From NCBI RefSeq assembly GCF_036320965.1, contig NC_092248.1, positions 24,385,477-24,449,476 on the forward strand: DNA of 64,000 nucleotides. Direction: 5' to 3'. The notes beneath the pieces were generated by a model, which had not been told where the DNA came from, searched no databases, and saw only the letters and a list, made by a program, of their open reading frames with translations. The translations under genes were made by a program, and so were the position numbers. Position 1 is the stretch's first letter; each line of letters starts with the position of its first letter. This DNA comes from Panulirus ornatus (lineage: Eukaryota; Arthropoda; Malacostraca; Decapoda; Palinuridae). Positions 1 to 23,100 of this stretch are shown piece after piece.

Positions 1-486
1 ATCAGTTCGTCGGTTTTTTCTTTTATCGATGAACCGTCCGTATACATTGCTAGATATATCTTTTCTTAATTTTGTATTTATCACTTCTTACTTTGTTTTG
101 GTATAAATGAAACGTCTTACTTGCTTGGTTGTATTTATTTTCTAGAGTATAAACACAAGATTAATTACTTTGTAATTTCATGCATCTTATATACTAGGTT
201 ACTTTTTGACAAAAACAGATGGAGTTAGTACAACTCCTTTTAGCCTCATCAGTTGTGGTATAGCCTCATTATATCTCTGCCGTCATTCACAAACCATAAG
301 ACGTAAGACCCATGTGATTGGTTGCCAGGATGATAAAAATGATTTACGACCAAAAATCATGGAAGACAATTTTTAATTCCATCATATCGCACGCAATAGA
401 TTAGCTTTGTGAGTTCTACTTCTATGTTCCTGAGGTCAGAGGCGTTTGTACGTTGGTTTAACGAAAGATTTGGCTTCATCGAGGCT
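1..486 (-). other. 3' UTR / downstream region of the IR gene
   Basis: No open frame or repeat family was recognised here. It is unique-looking AT-rich sequence following the IR stop codon and presumably holds the 3' UTR. Confidence 0.4.
134..139 (-). promoter_or_regulatory. Candidate polyadenylation signal of the IR gene
   Basis: An AATAAA hexamer reads on the minus strand about 350 bases past the stop codon. No independent proof of cleavage here; such AT-rich hexamers arise by chance. Confidence 0.3.
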
Positions 487-609
487 TTAGTGACGGTAGG
501 CGATGATCTCCCCGAGCAAGGTGAGGAGAGACACACCAGAGCCAAGAAGCAGCAGATAGAAGGCTCCCTGCAGGTGTTCCAGCCCTAGCACCACCTGCAG
601 CCGCTCCTC
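487..609 (-). CDS. Ionotropic receptor gene, terminal exon (TM3 and stop)
   Basis: This is the last coding exon of the minus-strand ionotropic receptor gene. The acceptor reads ATCTGGCAG|GAGGAG, so the exon opens in phase 0, matching the phase-0 end of the exon at 10,441-10,594. It encodes 40 residues and a TAA stop. The segment LGLEHLQGAFYLLLLGSG followed by a hydrophobic run to LLGEII is the third transmembrane helix of the iGluR/IR family, in which an L-x-HLQGAF-like start is common. Only four residues (AYRH) follow, so the cytoplasmic tail is very short, as in many divergent IRs. The family forms cation channels in the dendritic membrane of chemosensory neurons. The assignment to IRs is by motif recognition; the ligand is unknown. 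Confidence 0.85.
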   Translation of the reverse strand, partial: EERLQVVLGLEHLQGAFYLLLLGSGVSLLTLLGEIIAYRH

Positions 610-2965
<2,356 letters not shown>

Positions 2966-2966
<1 letters not shown>

Positions 2967-3290
2967 GAGATAGATATATGATTCACTTCAGCTTCCATGG
3001 TTCCACCCGCTGCCAAGTCCACTCCCAGATATCTAAAAGACTTCACTTTCCCCAGTTTTTCTACATTCAAACTTACCTCCCAATTGACTTCCCTCAACCC
3101 TACTGTACCTAATAACCATACTCTTATTCACATTTACTCTCAGCTTTCTTCTTTCACACACTTTACCAAACTCAGTCACCAGCTACTGTACTCTCTCACC
3201 CAAATCATCCTTCAGCACTGTATCATCAGCGAACAGCAACTGACTCACTTCCCAAGCTCTCTCATCCACAACAGAGCAGTTGGGTGAGTG
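2966..3290 (-). mobile_element. RTE fragment (RT motif C to D region)
   Basis: On the minus strand this encodes part of the RTE RT around the FADD box and the following VNVNKS and LGVDLAAGGTMEAEV segments. Both ends are truncated. It abuts the A-run on the left and, on the right, an inverted endonuclease fragment. Confidence 0.8.
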
Positions 3291-3346
3291 TGTTAGTAGT
3301 TTTCATGCACGAGACCGGGTTAAAGTGATGAGCAATTTCTTTGCAA

Positions 3347-3350
<4 letters not shown>
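3291..3350 (+). mobile_element. RTE endonuclease scrap
   Basis: Sixty bases match the stretch encoding [13 protein letters not shown] in the copy at 4,146, then break into (AT)n. Confidence 0.6.

Positions 3351-3440
<90 letters not shown>
3351..3440. repeat. (AT)n microsatellite
   Basis: Ninety bases of pure AT. Confidence 0.97.
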
Positions 3441-3443
<3 letters not shown>

Positions 3444-3742
3444 GTGAAAAAGATTTTGTGTGATCGGGGCCTGAACATGCAGGAGGGTGAAAGGAGGGCA
3501 AGGAATAGAGTGAATTGGAGCGATGTGGTATACCGGGGTTGACGTGCTGTCAGAGGATTGAATCAAGGCATGTGAAGCGTCTGGGGTAAACCATGGAAAG
3601 CTGTGTAGGTATGTATATTTACGTGTGTGGACGTATGTATATACATGTGTATGGGGGTGGGTTGGGCCATTTCTTTCGTCTGTTTCCTTGTGCTACCTCG
3701 CAAACGCGGGAGACAGCGACAAAGCAAAAAAAAAAAAAAAAA
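3441..3742 (+). mobile_element. RTE 3' end fragment
   Basis: Starts in the last ~35 codons of the RT ([20 protein letters not shown] region) and continues through the short 3' UTR to GACAGCGACAAAG plus an A-run. Confidence 0.88.

Positions 3743-4094
<352 letters not shown>

Positions 4095-4145
<51 letters not shown>
4095..4145. repeat. (AT)n microsatellite
   Basis: About 50 bases of AT. Confidence 0.95.
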
Positions 4146-4147
<2 letters not shown>

Positions 4148-7100
4148 AAAGGACAAGAGCAAGGTAAGGAGTAGCACTACTCTTGAAACAGGAGTATGTG
4201 ATAGAGTATAAGAAAGTAAACTCTAAATTGATATGGGTAAAACTGAAAGTTGATGGAGAGAGATGGGTGATTATTGGTGCATATACACCTGGGCATGAGA
4301 AGCACGATCATTAGAGGAAAGTGTTTTGGGAGCAGTTGAGTGAGTGTGTTAGTAGTTTTCATGCACGAGACCGGGTTATAGTGATGAGCAATTTCAATCC
4401 AAAGGTGAGTAATATGGCATATGAGGGAATGATTGGTATACATGGGAGGTTCAGTGTTATGAATGGAAATGGTGAAGAGCTTGTAGATTTATGTGCTGGA
4501 AACGGACTGGTGATTGGGAATACCAGGTTTAAAAGAAAGATTTACATTAGTATACGTATGTAAGTAGGAAAGATGGCCAGAGAGCCTTATTGGATTACGT
4601 GTTAATCGATAGGCGCGTGAAAGAGAGGCTTTTGGACGTTGGTGTGCTGAGAGGTGCAACTGGAGGGATGTCTGATCATCATCTTATGGAGGCGAAGATG
4701 AAGATTTGTAGAGGTTTTCAGAAAAGAAGAGAGAATGTTGGGGTGAAGAGAGTGGTGAGAATAAGTGAACTTGGGAAGGAGACTTATGTGAGGAAGTTCC
4801 AGGACAGATTGAGTACAGAATGGAAAAAGGTGAGAATAAAGGACGTATGGGGAGTGGAGGAGGAATGAGATGTATTTAGGGAAGCAGTGATGGCTTACAC
4901 AAATGATGCTTGTGGCATGAGAAGCGTGGGAGGTTGGCAGATTAGAAAAGGTAGTGAGTGGTGGGATGAAGAAATAAGATAATCAGTGAAAGAGAAGAGA
5001 GAGGCATTTGGATGATTTTTGCAGGAAAATAATGCAAATGACTGGGATATGTATAGAAGAAAGAGGCAGGAGGTCAAGAGAAAGGTGCAAGATACGAAAA
5101 AGAAGGGAAATGAGAGTTGGGGTGAGAGAGTATCATTAAAATAGGGAGAATAAGAAGATGTTTTCGAAGGAGGTAAATAAAGTGCGTAAGACAAGGGAGC
5201 AATTGGGATCATCAGTGAAGGGGGCTAATGGGGAGGGGATAACAAGTAGGGGTGATGTGAGAAGGAGATGGAGTGAGTATTTTGAAGGTTTGTTGAATGT
5301 ATTTGGTGATAGAGTGGCAAATATAGGGTGTTTTGGTCGAGGTGGTGTGCAAAGTGAAAGGGTAAGGAAGAATAACTTGGCCGGCAAGGCAGTGGGTTTG
5401 GATGGTATTACAGTGGAGTTTATCAAAAAAGTGGGTGACTGTATTATTGACTGGTTGGTAAAGCTATTCAATGCATGTATGACTCATGGTGAGGTGCCTG
5501 AGGATTGGCGGAATGCTTGAATAGTGCCATTGTACACAGGCAAAGAGGATAAGAGTGAGTGCTCAAGTTACAGGGGTATAAGTTTGTTGAGTTTTCTTGG
5601 GAAATTATATGGGAGAGTATTGATTTAGAGGGTGAAGGCATGTACAGAGCATCAGATTGGGGAAGAGCAGTGTGGTTACAGAGGTGGTAGAAGATGTGTG
5701 GATCAGGTGTTTGCTTTGAAAAACGTATGTGAGAAATACTCAGAAAAGCAAATGGATTTTATGTAGCATTTATGGATCTGGAGAAAGCATATGACAGAGT
5801 TGATAGAGATGCTCTGTGGAAGGTATTAAAAGTATTTGGTGTGGGAGGTAAGTTGTTAGAAGCAGTGAAAAGTTTTTATCGAGGATGTAAGGTATATGTA
5901 CGTGTAAGAAGAGAAGAAAGTGATTGTTTCTCAGTGACTGTTGGTTTGCGGCAGGGGTGCGTGATGTCTTCATGGTTGTTTAATTTGTTTGTGGATAGGG
6001 TTGTCAGGGAGGTGAATGCAAGAGTTTTGGAGAGAGGGGCAAGTATGCAATCTGTTGTGGATGAGAGAGCTTGGGAAGTGAGTCAGTTGTTGTTCGCTGA
6101 TGATACAGTGCTGAAGGATGATTTGTGTGAGAAACTGCAGAAGCTGGTGACTGAGTTTGGTAAAGTGTGTGAAAGAAGAAAGCTGAGAGTAAATGTGAAT
6201 AAGAGTAAGTTTATTAGGTACAGTAGGGTTGAGGGAAGTCAACTGGGAGGTAAGTTTGAATGGAGAAAAACTGGGGAAAGTGAAGTCTTTTAGACATCTG
6301 GGAGTGGACTTGGCAGCAGGTGGAACCATGGAAGCTGAAGTGAATCATAGGGTGGGGGAGTGGGCGAAAGTTCTGGGAGCGTTGAAAATGTGCGAAAATC
6401 GAGAACGTTATCTTGGAGAGCAAAAATGGGTATGTTTGAAAGAATAGTGGTTCCAACAATGTTATATGGTTGCGAGGCGTGGGCTATAGATAGAGTTATG
6501 CGGAGGAGGGTGGATGTGCTGGAAATGAGATGTTTGAGGACAATATGTGGTGTGAGGTGGTTTAATCGAGTAAGTAATGAAAGGGTAAGAGAGATGTGTT
6601 GTAATAAGAAGAGTGTGGTTGAGAGAGAAGATGATGGTGTTTTGGATTGGTTTGGTCACATGGAGAGAATGAGTGAGTAAAGATTGACAAAGTGGGTATA
6701 TGTGTCAGAGGTGGAGGGAACGAGGAGAAGTGGGAGACTAAATTCTAGGTGGAAAGATGGAGAGAAAAAGATTTTGAGTGATCGGGGCCTAAACATGCAG
6801 GAGGGTGAAAGGCGTGCAAGGAATAGAGTGAATTGGAACGATGTGGTATATCGGGGTCGACATTCTGTCAATGGATCGAGCCAGGGCATATGAAGCGTCT
6901 GGGGTAAACCATGGAAAGTTGTGTGGGGCCTGGATATGGAAAGGGAGCTTTGGTTTCGGTGCATTATACATGACAACTAGAGACTGAGTGTGAACGAATG
7001 TGGCCTTAGTTGTCTTTTCCTAGCGCTACTTCGCGCACATGCAGGGGGAGGGGGTTTTCATTTCATGTTTGGCAGGGTGGCGACGAGAATGAATAAGGGC

Positions 7101-7238
7101 AGACTGTATGAATTATGTACATGTGTATATATGTATATGTCTGTGTATGTATATATATATATATATATGTATACGTGAGATGTATAGGTATGTATATGTG
7201 CGAGTGTGGACGTGTATGTGTATACATGTGCATATATG
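4146..7238 (+). mobile_element. RTE-type LINE, degenerate, nearly complete, long 3' UTR
   Basis: The order is endonuclease (from an R-T-R-A-R-like start through VIMSNFNPKVSN-like and SDHHLMEAKM segments), then RT ([59 protein letters not shown]), then the C-terminal tail. Several frameshifts and stops (for example near 4,562, 4,868, 5,520 and 6,293) interrupt it, so it is dead. The 5' end is missing. Its 3' UTR (about 6,870-7,238) is the longer type, with a GTGAACGAATGTGGCC block absent from short-tailed copies. It joins the next RTE fragment directly. Confidence 0.88.
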
Positions 7239-8936
7239 AAGTGATCTTGGAAAGGAGGCTTGTGTGAGGGAGTATCAAGAAAGATTCAGTGTAGAATGGC
7301 AATAGGTGAGAGGAAATGACGTAAGGGGAGTGGGAGAGGAATGTGAAGTATTTAGGGAAGCAGTGATGGCTTGCGCAAAGTATTCATGTGGCATGAGAAA
7401 GGTGTGAGGTGGGCAGATTAGAACTGGTAGTGAGTGGTGGGATAAAGAAGTAAGATTGCTAGTGAAAGAGAAGAGAGAGGCATTTGTATGATTTTTGCAG
7501 GGAAGTAGTACAAATGACCGGTAGATGTATAAAAGAAAGCTGTAGGAGGTCAAGAGAAAGGTGCAAGAGGTGAAAAAGAGGTCAAGTGAGAGTTGGGGCG
7601 AGAGAGTATCATTGAATTTCAGGAAGAATAAAAAGATATTTTGGAAGGAGGTAGATAACGTGCGTAAGACAAGAGAACAGATGGGAGGATCAGTGAAGGG
7701 TTGCAAATGGGGAGGTAATAACAAGTACTGATGAAGTGAGGAGGAGAGAGAATGAGTACTTTGAAGGTTTGTTGAATATGTTTGATGATAGAGTGGTAGA
7801 TGTAGGGTGTTTTGGTCGAGATGGTGTACGAAGTGAGAGGGTTAGGGAGAATGCTTTGCTAAAGAGAGAAGAGATAGTGAAAGCTTTGCGAAGATGAAAT
7901 CCGGGAAGGCGGTGGGTTTACATGATACTGCAGAGGAAATTTATTCAAAAAAATGGTTGATAGTGTTGTTGATTGGCTGGTAAGGATATCTAATGTATGT
8001 GTGGATCATGATAAAGTACCTGAGGATTGGCGGAATGCATACATGGTGCCATTGTACAAAGACAAAGGGGATGAAGGTGAGTGTTCAAATTACAGAGACA
8101 TGAGTTTGTTGCGTATTGCTGGGAAATTCCATTGGAGGGTATTGATTGAGTGGGTAAGGGCATGTACAGAGCATCAAATTGGGTAAGATCAGTGTGGTTT
8201 CAGAAGTGGTAGAGGACGTTTGGATCAGGTGTTAGCTTTGAAGAATGTACGTGAGAAATACTTAGAAAAACTTATGGATTTGTATGTAGTATTTATGGAT
8301 CTGGAGAAGTCATATGATAGGGTTGATCGAGATGCTTTATGGAAGGTTTTAAGCGTATATGGTGCGGGAGGTGAGTTGCTAGAAGCAGTGAAAAGTTTTT
8401 ACCAAGAATGTAAGGCATGTGTACGAGTAGTAAGGGAGGAAAGTGATTGGTTCCCAGTGAATGTCGGTTTGCCCCAAGGTTGCGTGATGTCTCCATGGTT
8501 GTGTAATTTGTGTATAGATGGGGAAGTTAGGGAGGTGAATTCATGAGGTTTGGAGAGAGGGGTAAGTATGCAGTTTTTTGTGGATGAGGGGGCCTGGGAA
8601 GTGAGTCAGTTGTTGTTCGCTGATGATACAGCGATGGTTGTTGATTCTGGTGAGAAACTGCAAAACCTGATGACTGTGTTTGGTAAAGTGTGTGAAAGAA
8701 GAAAGTTAAGAGTAAATGTGAATAAGAGCAACGTCATTAGGTTCAGTAGGGTTGAGGGACAAGTTGATTGGGAGGTAACTTTGAATGGAGAAAAACTGGA
8801 GGAAGTGAAGTGTTTTAGATATTTTGGAGTGGACTTAGCAGCGAATGGTACCTTAGAAGCGGAAGTGAGTCACATGGTGGGGAGGGGGTGAAGGTTCTGG
8901 GAGCGTTGAAAAATGTATGGAGTGCGATGACTTTCT
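7239..8936 (+). mobile_element. RTE-type LINE, older degenerate copy
   Basis: It starts in the distal endonuclease (SELGKE-like) and ends inside the RT C-terminal region. Recognisable pieces are [57 protein letters not shown] and [13 protein letters not shown]. It has more substitutions from the family consensus than the copies at 1.3 and 13.7 kb, plus frameshifts. It stops at about 8,936 against a CR1-like fragment on the other strand. Confidence 0.85.
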
Positions 8937-9770
8937 TGCTTCTAACATAACTGTAAAACTCCTTAGGGTTTCTTTTGCAATTTCTAGCAACGCAAGCTTC
9001 ATACTAACGTTTACTTTGTCGTATGACTCTTACTTTCTTTAAGTAGATTAGCATACCTTATTCTATCATGTTGGTTATTGCATTATCTGAGTTTCTTATG
9101 AGCTACTTTCTCGAACAACAGGAACTTTTCTACTTCACTGTTCGCCACCTTGGGTTCGTTTTAGAGATAGACTTCTACTACGTACTGGTTCCTATGTTCC
9201 CTCAGCTGCTTCGAAGGTTTTTCTAAAGATTTTCCAAGCTACGTTTATGTCATTTTAATTGACTATATCATCACAGTTTTCCTGTCAAGAGTAATGCAAA
9301 GATCGTTACGATTTGCTTATCTAAATTTGGTATCACTTAGTGACTGTCATGTTGACAGACATTGAATGCAGTGTTGAAAGCGACCTCAAAAGTTAAATAT
9401 AGGTGATCACTTTTCCTAACTTTTCTTCAGCTTCAACAGTTTTAACGAGATCCTTATTTGTTGGTGAAACTCAGTCTAATATATTTTCGTCGTGAGTACG
9501 TTTCTCGACTAATTAGATCAGGTCACCATCAAGTAAATCTAGGTAGAGTCCACTGGTCCCGGAGCTTCTGGCGAGGGATTCTCCTTAATTATGTACTGAT
9601 ATGTTATGATCTCATATGATATCATCTTGTTCATAACAAATTTCTGCTAACTGATCGAAAAATCTCCTTCCACTTCTGGTGTCTGTGTGGATGCCTATAA
9701 ACTAGTCCTATCGAAAGATTTCTTACATAGTTCGTCTTTAATTTCTACAAGAACCGAGTCAATATTCCTA
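8937..9770 (-). mobile_element. CR1/jockey-like LINE fragment (endonuclease end and linker)
   Basis: The minus strand, read with frame changes, gives EKRTHDENILD, NKDLVKTVEAEEKLGKSDH (the typical end of a LINE endonuclease, with SDH), NVAWKIFRKTF, and YEACVARNCKRNPKEFYSYV followed by RSKKVI (the linker before RT). Stops and shifts show it is old. The RT itself is missing, cut by the RTE at 8,936. It is a different LINE type from the RTEs around it. Confidence 0.65.
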
Positions 9771-10440
9771 GTGGCTACAAGTTTTTAAAAAATCTACAGG
9801 ATTTCAATGATCTTTAACAAAAAGCAGAACACCACCGCCTCCTTGGTTTGTCCGATCCCTGAGTTAACTCAAGCCAAGTGGCAAGCAGTCGGCTGGGTGG
9901 GCCTTTCATAGCTGAGGTACTTCACCCCAACCGAAGTTTGTACCAACCAGAGCAGTGACGAACAGCTGGGTGAGCTGTGCACTGTCTACTCACGCTGGGG
10001 ATCAAATTTTGGATGATAGATAAATGGTTAGGAACGGTGAGTGCAACACCACCAAGATGTTTGACGTTAACATGTACATGTATATGTTTTTTTCCTATTT
10101 CGTAAACAGCACACCTCAATGTTCCTTATGTCTTAAATGTCACAAACAACCCCGAGAAGACCCAGAGTTCTGCTAAATTTACATTTCTTTGTATTTCTTT
10201 GTAGCCATTCATCTAAACATGGCATCCACACCCTTGTCTACTCGTGCACCCACTCCCTGGTTGAGTGGACGTTCAAATCTTTTCTTCGTCACTATTCATC
10301 AAGAGTAATCTCCACTTACCTATATTTCACTCGTCGTAGGCGAGACTTATCAACTGGTGGTCATGTATCTTACGATATAAACCCGTTATCACCAAGTGTA
10401 TAGCCTGCCTGTGAGACAATGATAAAGACTGAGTTATTAC
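9771..10440. other. Intronic sequence, nothing recognised
   Basis: No repeat family or coding region was identified. It contains small open frames without recognisable motifs. Confidence 0.4.
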
Positions 10441-10594
10441 CAGAGATGTGACGGCCTGGGTGTCCGGAGCCGCTGCCTCCCGGTTCTTCTTGACCCGCCT
10501 GGCTATCACGTCCTTGATCCAGTAGCTCATGACCCCAGTGTTCTCCATGCGAGACATAACGTTACTGAAACTTGAGTAAAATGGCGCTCCCTTC
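10441..10594 (-). CDS. Ionotropic receptor gene, exon for the end of ligand-binding lobe S2
   Basis: Acceptor GTCATTTTCAG|G and donor CTCTG|GTAATA frame a 154-base exon. Its first base completes the Arg codon begun in the exon at 39,699-39,877, and it ends in phase 0. The join reads GWGFRKGAPFYSSF, the hallmark G-W-x-x-RKGSP-like segment of IR lobe S2. It is followed by MENTGVMSYWIKDVIARRVK, the amphipathic helix that precedes the last linker. The distal part (AAAPDTQAV) is the short linker to TM3. No internal stop is present. The phase match on both sides and the family motif make this a confident exon, even though it lies about 10 kb and 29 kb from its neighbours. Confidence 0.88.
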
Positions 10595-10995
10595 CTGAAA
10601 ATGACATAATACTTAGAGACAGACATTTTCCTGGAGCACTGTGTACAGCATTCGTCTTGATAAACTGTACTATGGACGTACGTAGAGAAATAATGAACAA
10701 GTTATGAGGCCAAGATGATCCTGGGTACGTGCATACTGGAAAGCTAGGAAGGTATCTTATGCATCTAGTAAGAAAATTGTGGAAAATGATGATAGGTTTA
10801 AATGTCTGGAGCTGCCCATTCTCTTAAGTTAATGCAAGACATACACTAAAAAACAGAGCTATCAATATTGTCTTCAAACACAGTAACACCAACGCTAAGA
10901 CCTGTTTCCTGTAAATGTAGTTTTAAAAAACAATTGTCCTGCAAACAACATCTTGATAAAGAATTCTCCCAACGAGGTGGTCGGCTGTATTTACG
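10595..10995. other. Intronic sequence, nothing recognised
   Basis: Unique-looking sequence upstream (in gene sense) of the S2-end exon. No feature seen. Confidence 0.4.
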
Positions 10996-11056
10996 TAATC
11001 TCGGTTCCCGCGTCAGAGAGGTAACGCCAGGAAACAGACGAAGAATGGCCCATCCA

Positions 11057-11131
<75 letters not shown>

Positions 11132-12090
11132 ACACACATTCTTTCACACTCAGTCTTTAGCTGTCATGTGTAATGCACCGAAACCACAGCTCCCTTTCCA
11201 CATCCAGGCTCCACAAAAATGCCCATGGTTTACCCCAGACGCTTCACATGCCCTGGTTCAATCCACTGACAGCACGTCGACCCCGGTATATCACATCGTT
11301 CCAATTCACTCTATTCCTTGCACGCCTTTCACCCTCCTGCATGTTCAGGCCCCGATAACTCCATCCTTCCACCTCCAGTATGGTCTCCCATCTCTCCTCG
11401 TTCCCTCCACCTCTGACACATATTTGTCAATCTTTCCTCACACATTCTCTCCATGTGACAAACCATTTCAATGCACCCTCTTCTGCTCTCTCAACCACAC
11501 TCTTTTCATTCCCACACATCTCTCTTATCCTTTCATTATTTACTCGATCAAACCATCCCACACCACATGTTGTCGTTAAACATCTCATTTCTAACACATC
11601 CACTCTTCTCAGCACAACCCTATCTATAGGCCACGCCTCGCAATCATTTGAAATTGTTGGAACCAATATTCCTTCAAACATACCCAAATTTGCTCTCTGA
11701 GGTAATGTTCTCGCCTTCCACACATTTTTCAACGCTCCCAGAACTTTCGACCCCTCCCCCACCTTGTAACTCACTTCAGCTTCCATGATTCCATCCGCTG
11801 CCAAAACCACTCCCACATATCTAAAACACTTCACTTCCTCCAGTTTTTCTCCATTTAAACTTACCTCCCAGTTAACTTGTCCCTCAACCCTACTGTACCT
11901 AATAACCTTGCTCTTATTCACATTTACTCTCAGCTTTCTTCTTTCATACACTTTAAAAAACTCAGTCACCAGCTTCTGCAGTTTCTCATCGGAATCAGCC
12001 ACCAGCGCCGTCTCATCAGCAAACAACAACTGACTCACTTCCCAAGCTCTCTCATCCACAACAGACTACATACTCGCTCCTCCTTCCATC
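10996..12090 (-). mobile_element. RTE-type LINE, 5'-truncated
   Basis: The 3' tail lies at the left: a diverged ACCTCTCTGACGCGGG core, a (CA)n tract at 11,058-11,140 in place of the usual AT-rich spacer, and the GTTCAC.../GGTTTCGGTGCATTACAC block. An open frame of about 210 codons (12,059-11,427) then carries LLFADETALVADS (DD changed to DE), [12 protein letters not shown] and the C-terminal domain. The endonuclease and RT palm A/B are missing. The altered catalytic box means it is inactive. Confidence 0.85.
11058..11140. repeat. (CA)n microsatellite in an RTE 3' UTR
   Basis: Roughly 40 CA units inside the 3' UTR of the minus-strand RTE. Confidence 0.95.

Positions 12091-15470
<3,380 letters not shown>

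Positions 15471-15518
<48 letters not shown>
15471..15518. repeat. (AT)n microsatellite
   Basis: About 48 bases of AT. Confidence 0.95.
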
Positions 15519-15521
<3 letters not shown>

Positions 15522-15645
15522 CATGTATGGGCGTATATGTATATACATGTATTTGTGGGTGGGTTGGGCCATTCTTTCATCTGTTTCCTTGCGCTATCTT
15601 GCTAAAGCCGGAGACGGCGACAAAGTATAATAGGATGAAGTATAA
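15519..15645 (+). mobile_element. RTE 3' UTR fragment
   Basis: Matches only the last part of the 3' UTR (GGGTTGGGCCATTCTTTCAT, GCGCTATCTTGCTAAAGCCG, GACAAAGTATAA). Confidence 0.8.
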
Positions 15646-20175
<4,530 letters not shown>

Positions 20176-23100
20176 TTTTTTTTTTTTTTTTTTTTATACT
20201 TTGTCGCTGTCTCCCGCGTTTGCGAGGTAGCGCAAGGAAACAGACGAAAGAAATGGCCCAACCCCCCCCCATACATATGTACATACACACGTCCACACAC
20301 GCAAATATACATACCTACACAGCTTTCCATGGTTTACCCCAGACGCTTCACATGCCTTGATTCAATCCACTGACAGCACGTCAACCCCTGTATACCACAT
20401 CGCTCCAATTCACTCTATTCCTTGCCCTCCTTTCACCCTCCTGCATGTTCAGGCCCCGATCACACAAAATACTTTTCACTCCATCTTTCCACCTCCAATT
20501 TGGTCTCCCTCTTCTCCTCGTTCCCTCCACCTCCGACACATATATCCTCTTGGTCAATCTTTCCTCACTCATTCTCTCCATGTGCCCAAACCATTTCAAA
20601 ACACCCTCTTCTGCTCTCTCAACCACGCTCTTTTTATTTCCACACATCTCTCTTACCCTTACGTTACTTACGCGATCAAACCACCTCACACCACACATTG
20701 TCCTCAAACATCTCATTTCCAGCACATCCATCCTCCTGCGCACAACTCTATCCATAGCCCACGCCTCGCAACCATACAACATTGTTGGAACCACTATTCC
20801 TTCAAACATACCCATTTTTGCTTTCCGGATAATGTTCTCGACTTCCACACATTTTTCAAGGCTCCCAAAATTTTCGCCCCCTCCCCCACCCTATGATCCA
20901 CTTCCGCTTCCATGGTTCCATCCGCTGACAGATCCACCCCAGATATCTAAAACACTTCACTTCCTCCAGTTTTTCTCCATTCAAACTCACCTCCCAATTG
21001 ACTTGACCCTCAACCCTACTGTACCTAATAACCTTGCTCTTATTCACATTTACTCTTAACTTTCTTCTTCCACACACTTTACCAAACTCCGTCACCAGCT
21101 TCTGCAGTTTCTCACATGAGTCCGCCACCAGCGCTGTATCATCAGCGAACAACAACTGACTCACTTCCCAAGCTCTCTCATCCCCAACAGACTTCATACT
21201 TGCCCCTCTTTCCAAGACTCTTGCATTTACCCCCTAACAACCCCATCCATAAACAAATTAAACAACCATGGAGACATCACACACCCCTGCCGCAAACCTA
21301 CATTCACTGAGAACCAATCACTTTCCTCTCTTCCTACACGTACACATGCCTTACATCCTCGATAAAAACTTTTCACTGCTTCTAACAACTTGCCTCCCAC
21401 ACCATATATTCTTAATACCTTCCACAGAGCATCTCTATCAACTCTATCATATGCCTTCTCCAGATCCATAAATGCTACATACAAATCCATTTGCTTTTCT
21501 AAGTATTTCTCACATACATTCTTCAAAGCAAACACCTGATCCACACATCCTCTACCACTTCTGAAACCACACTGCTCTTCCCCAATCTGATGCTCTGTAC
21601 ATGCCTTCACCCTCTCAATCAATACCCTCCCATATAATTTACCAGGAATACTCAACAAACTTATACCTCTGTAATTTGAGCACTCACTCTTATCCCCTTT
21701 GCCTTTGTACAATGGCACTATGCACGCATTCCGCCAATCCTCAGGCACCTCACCATGAGTCATACATACATTAAATAACCTTACCAACCAGTCAACAATA
21801 CAGTCACCCCCTTTTTTAATAAATTCCACTGCAATACCATCCAAACCTGCTGCCTTGCCGGCTTTCATCTTCCGCAAAGCTTTAATACCTCTTCTCTGTT
21901 TACCAAATCATTTTCCCTAACCCTCTCACTTTGCACACCACCTCGACCCAAACACCCTATATCTGCCACTCTGTCATCAGACACATTCAACAAACCTTCA
22001 AAATACTCATTCCATCTCCTTCTCACATCACCATTACTTGTTATCACCTCCCCATTTACGCCCTTCACTGAAGTTCCCATTTGCTCCCTTGTCTTACGCA
22101 CCCTATTTACCTCCTTCCAGAACATCTTTTTATTCTCCCTAAAATTTACTGATAGTCTCTCACCCCAACTCTCATTTGCCCTTTTTTTCACCTCTTGCAC
22201 CTTTCTCTTGACCTCCTGTCTCTTTCTTTTATACTTCTCCCACTCAATTGCATTTTTTCCCTGCAAAAATCGTCCAAATGCCTCTCTCTTCTCTTTCACT
22301 AATACTCTTACTTCTTCATCCCACCACTCACTACCCTTTCTAAACAGCCCACCTCCCACTCTTCTCATGCCACAAGCATCTTTTGCGCAATCCATCACTG
22401 ATTCCCTATATATATCCCATTCCTCCCCTACTCCCCTTACTTCCATTGTTCTCACCTTTTTCCATTCTGTACACAGTCTCTCCTGATACTTCTTCACACA
22501 GGTCTCCTTCCCAAGCTCACTTACTCTCACCACCTTCTTCACCCCAACATTCACTCTTCTTTTCTGAAAACCCATACTAATCTTCACCTTAGCCTCCACA
22601 AGATAATGATCAGACATCCCTCCAGTTGCACCTCTCAGCACATTGACATCCAAAAGTCTCTCTTTCGCACGCCTGTCAATTAACACGTAATCCAATAACG
22701 CTCTCTGGCCATCTCTCCTACTTACATAAGTATACTTATGTATATCTCGCTTTTTAAACCAGGTATTCCCAATCATCAGTCCTTTTTCAGCACATAAATC
22801 TACAAGCTCTTCACCATTTCCATTTACAACACTGAACACCCCATGCATACCAATTATTCCCTCAACTGCCACATTACTCACCTTTGCATTCAAATCACCC
22901 ATCACTATAACCCGGTCTCGTGCATCAAAACCGCTAACACACTCATTTAGCTGCTCCCAAAACACTTGCCTCTCATGATCTTTCTTCTCATGCCAAGGTG
23001 CATATGCACCAATAATCACCCACCTCTCTCCATCAACTTTCAATTTTACCCATATTAATCGAGAATTTACTTTCTTACATTCTATCACATACTCCCACAA

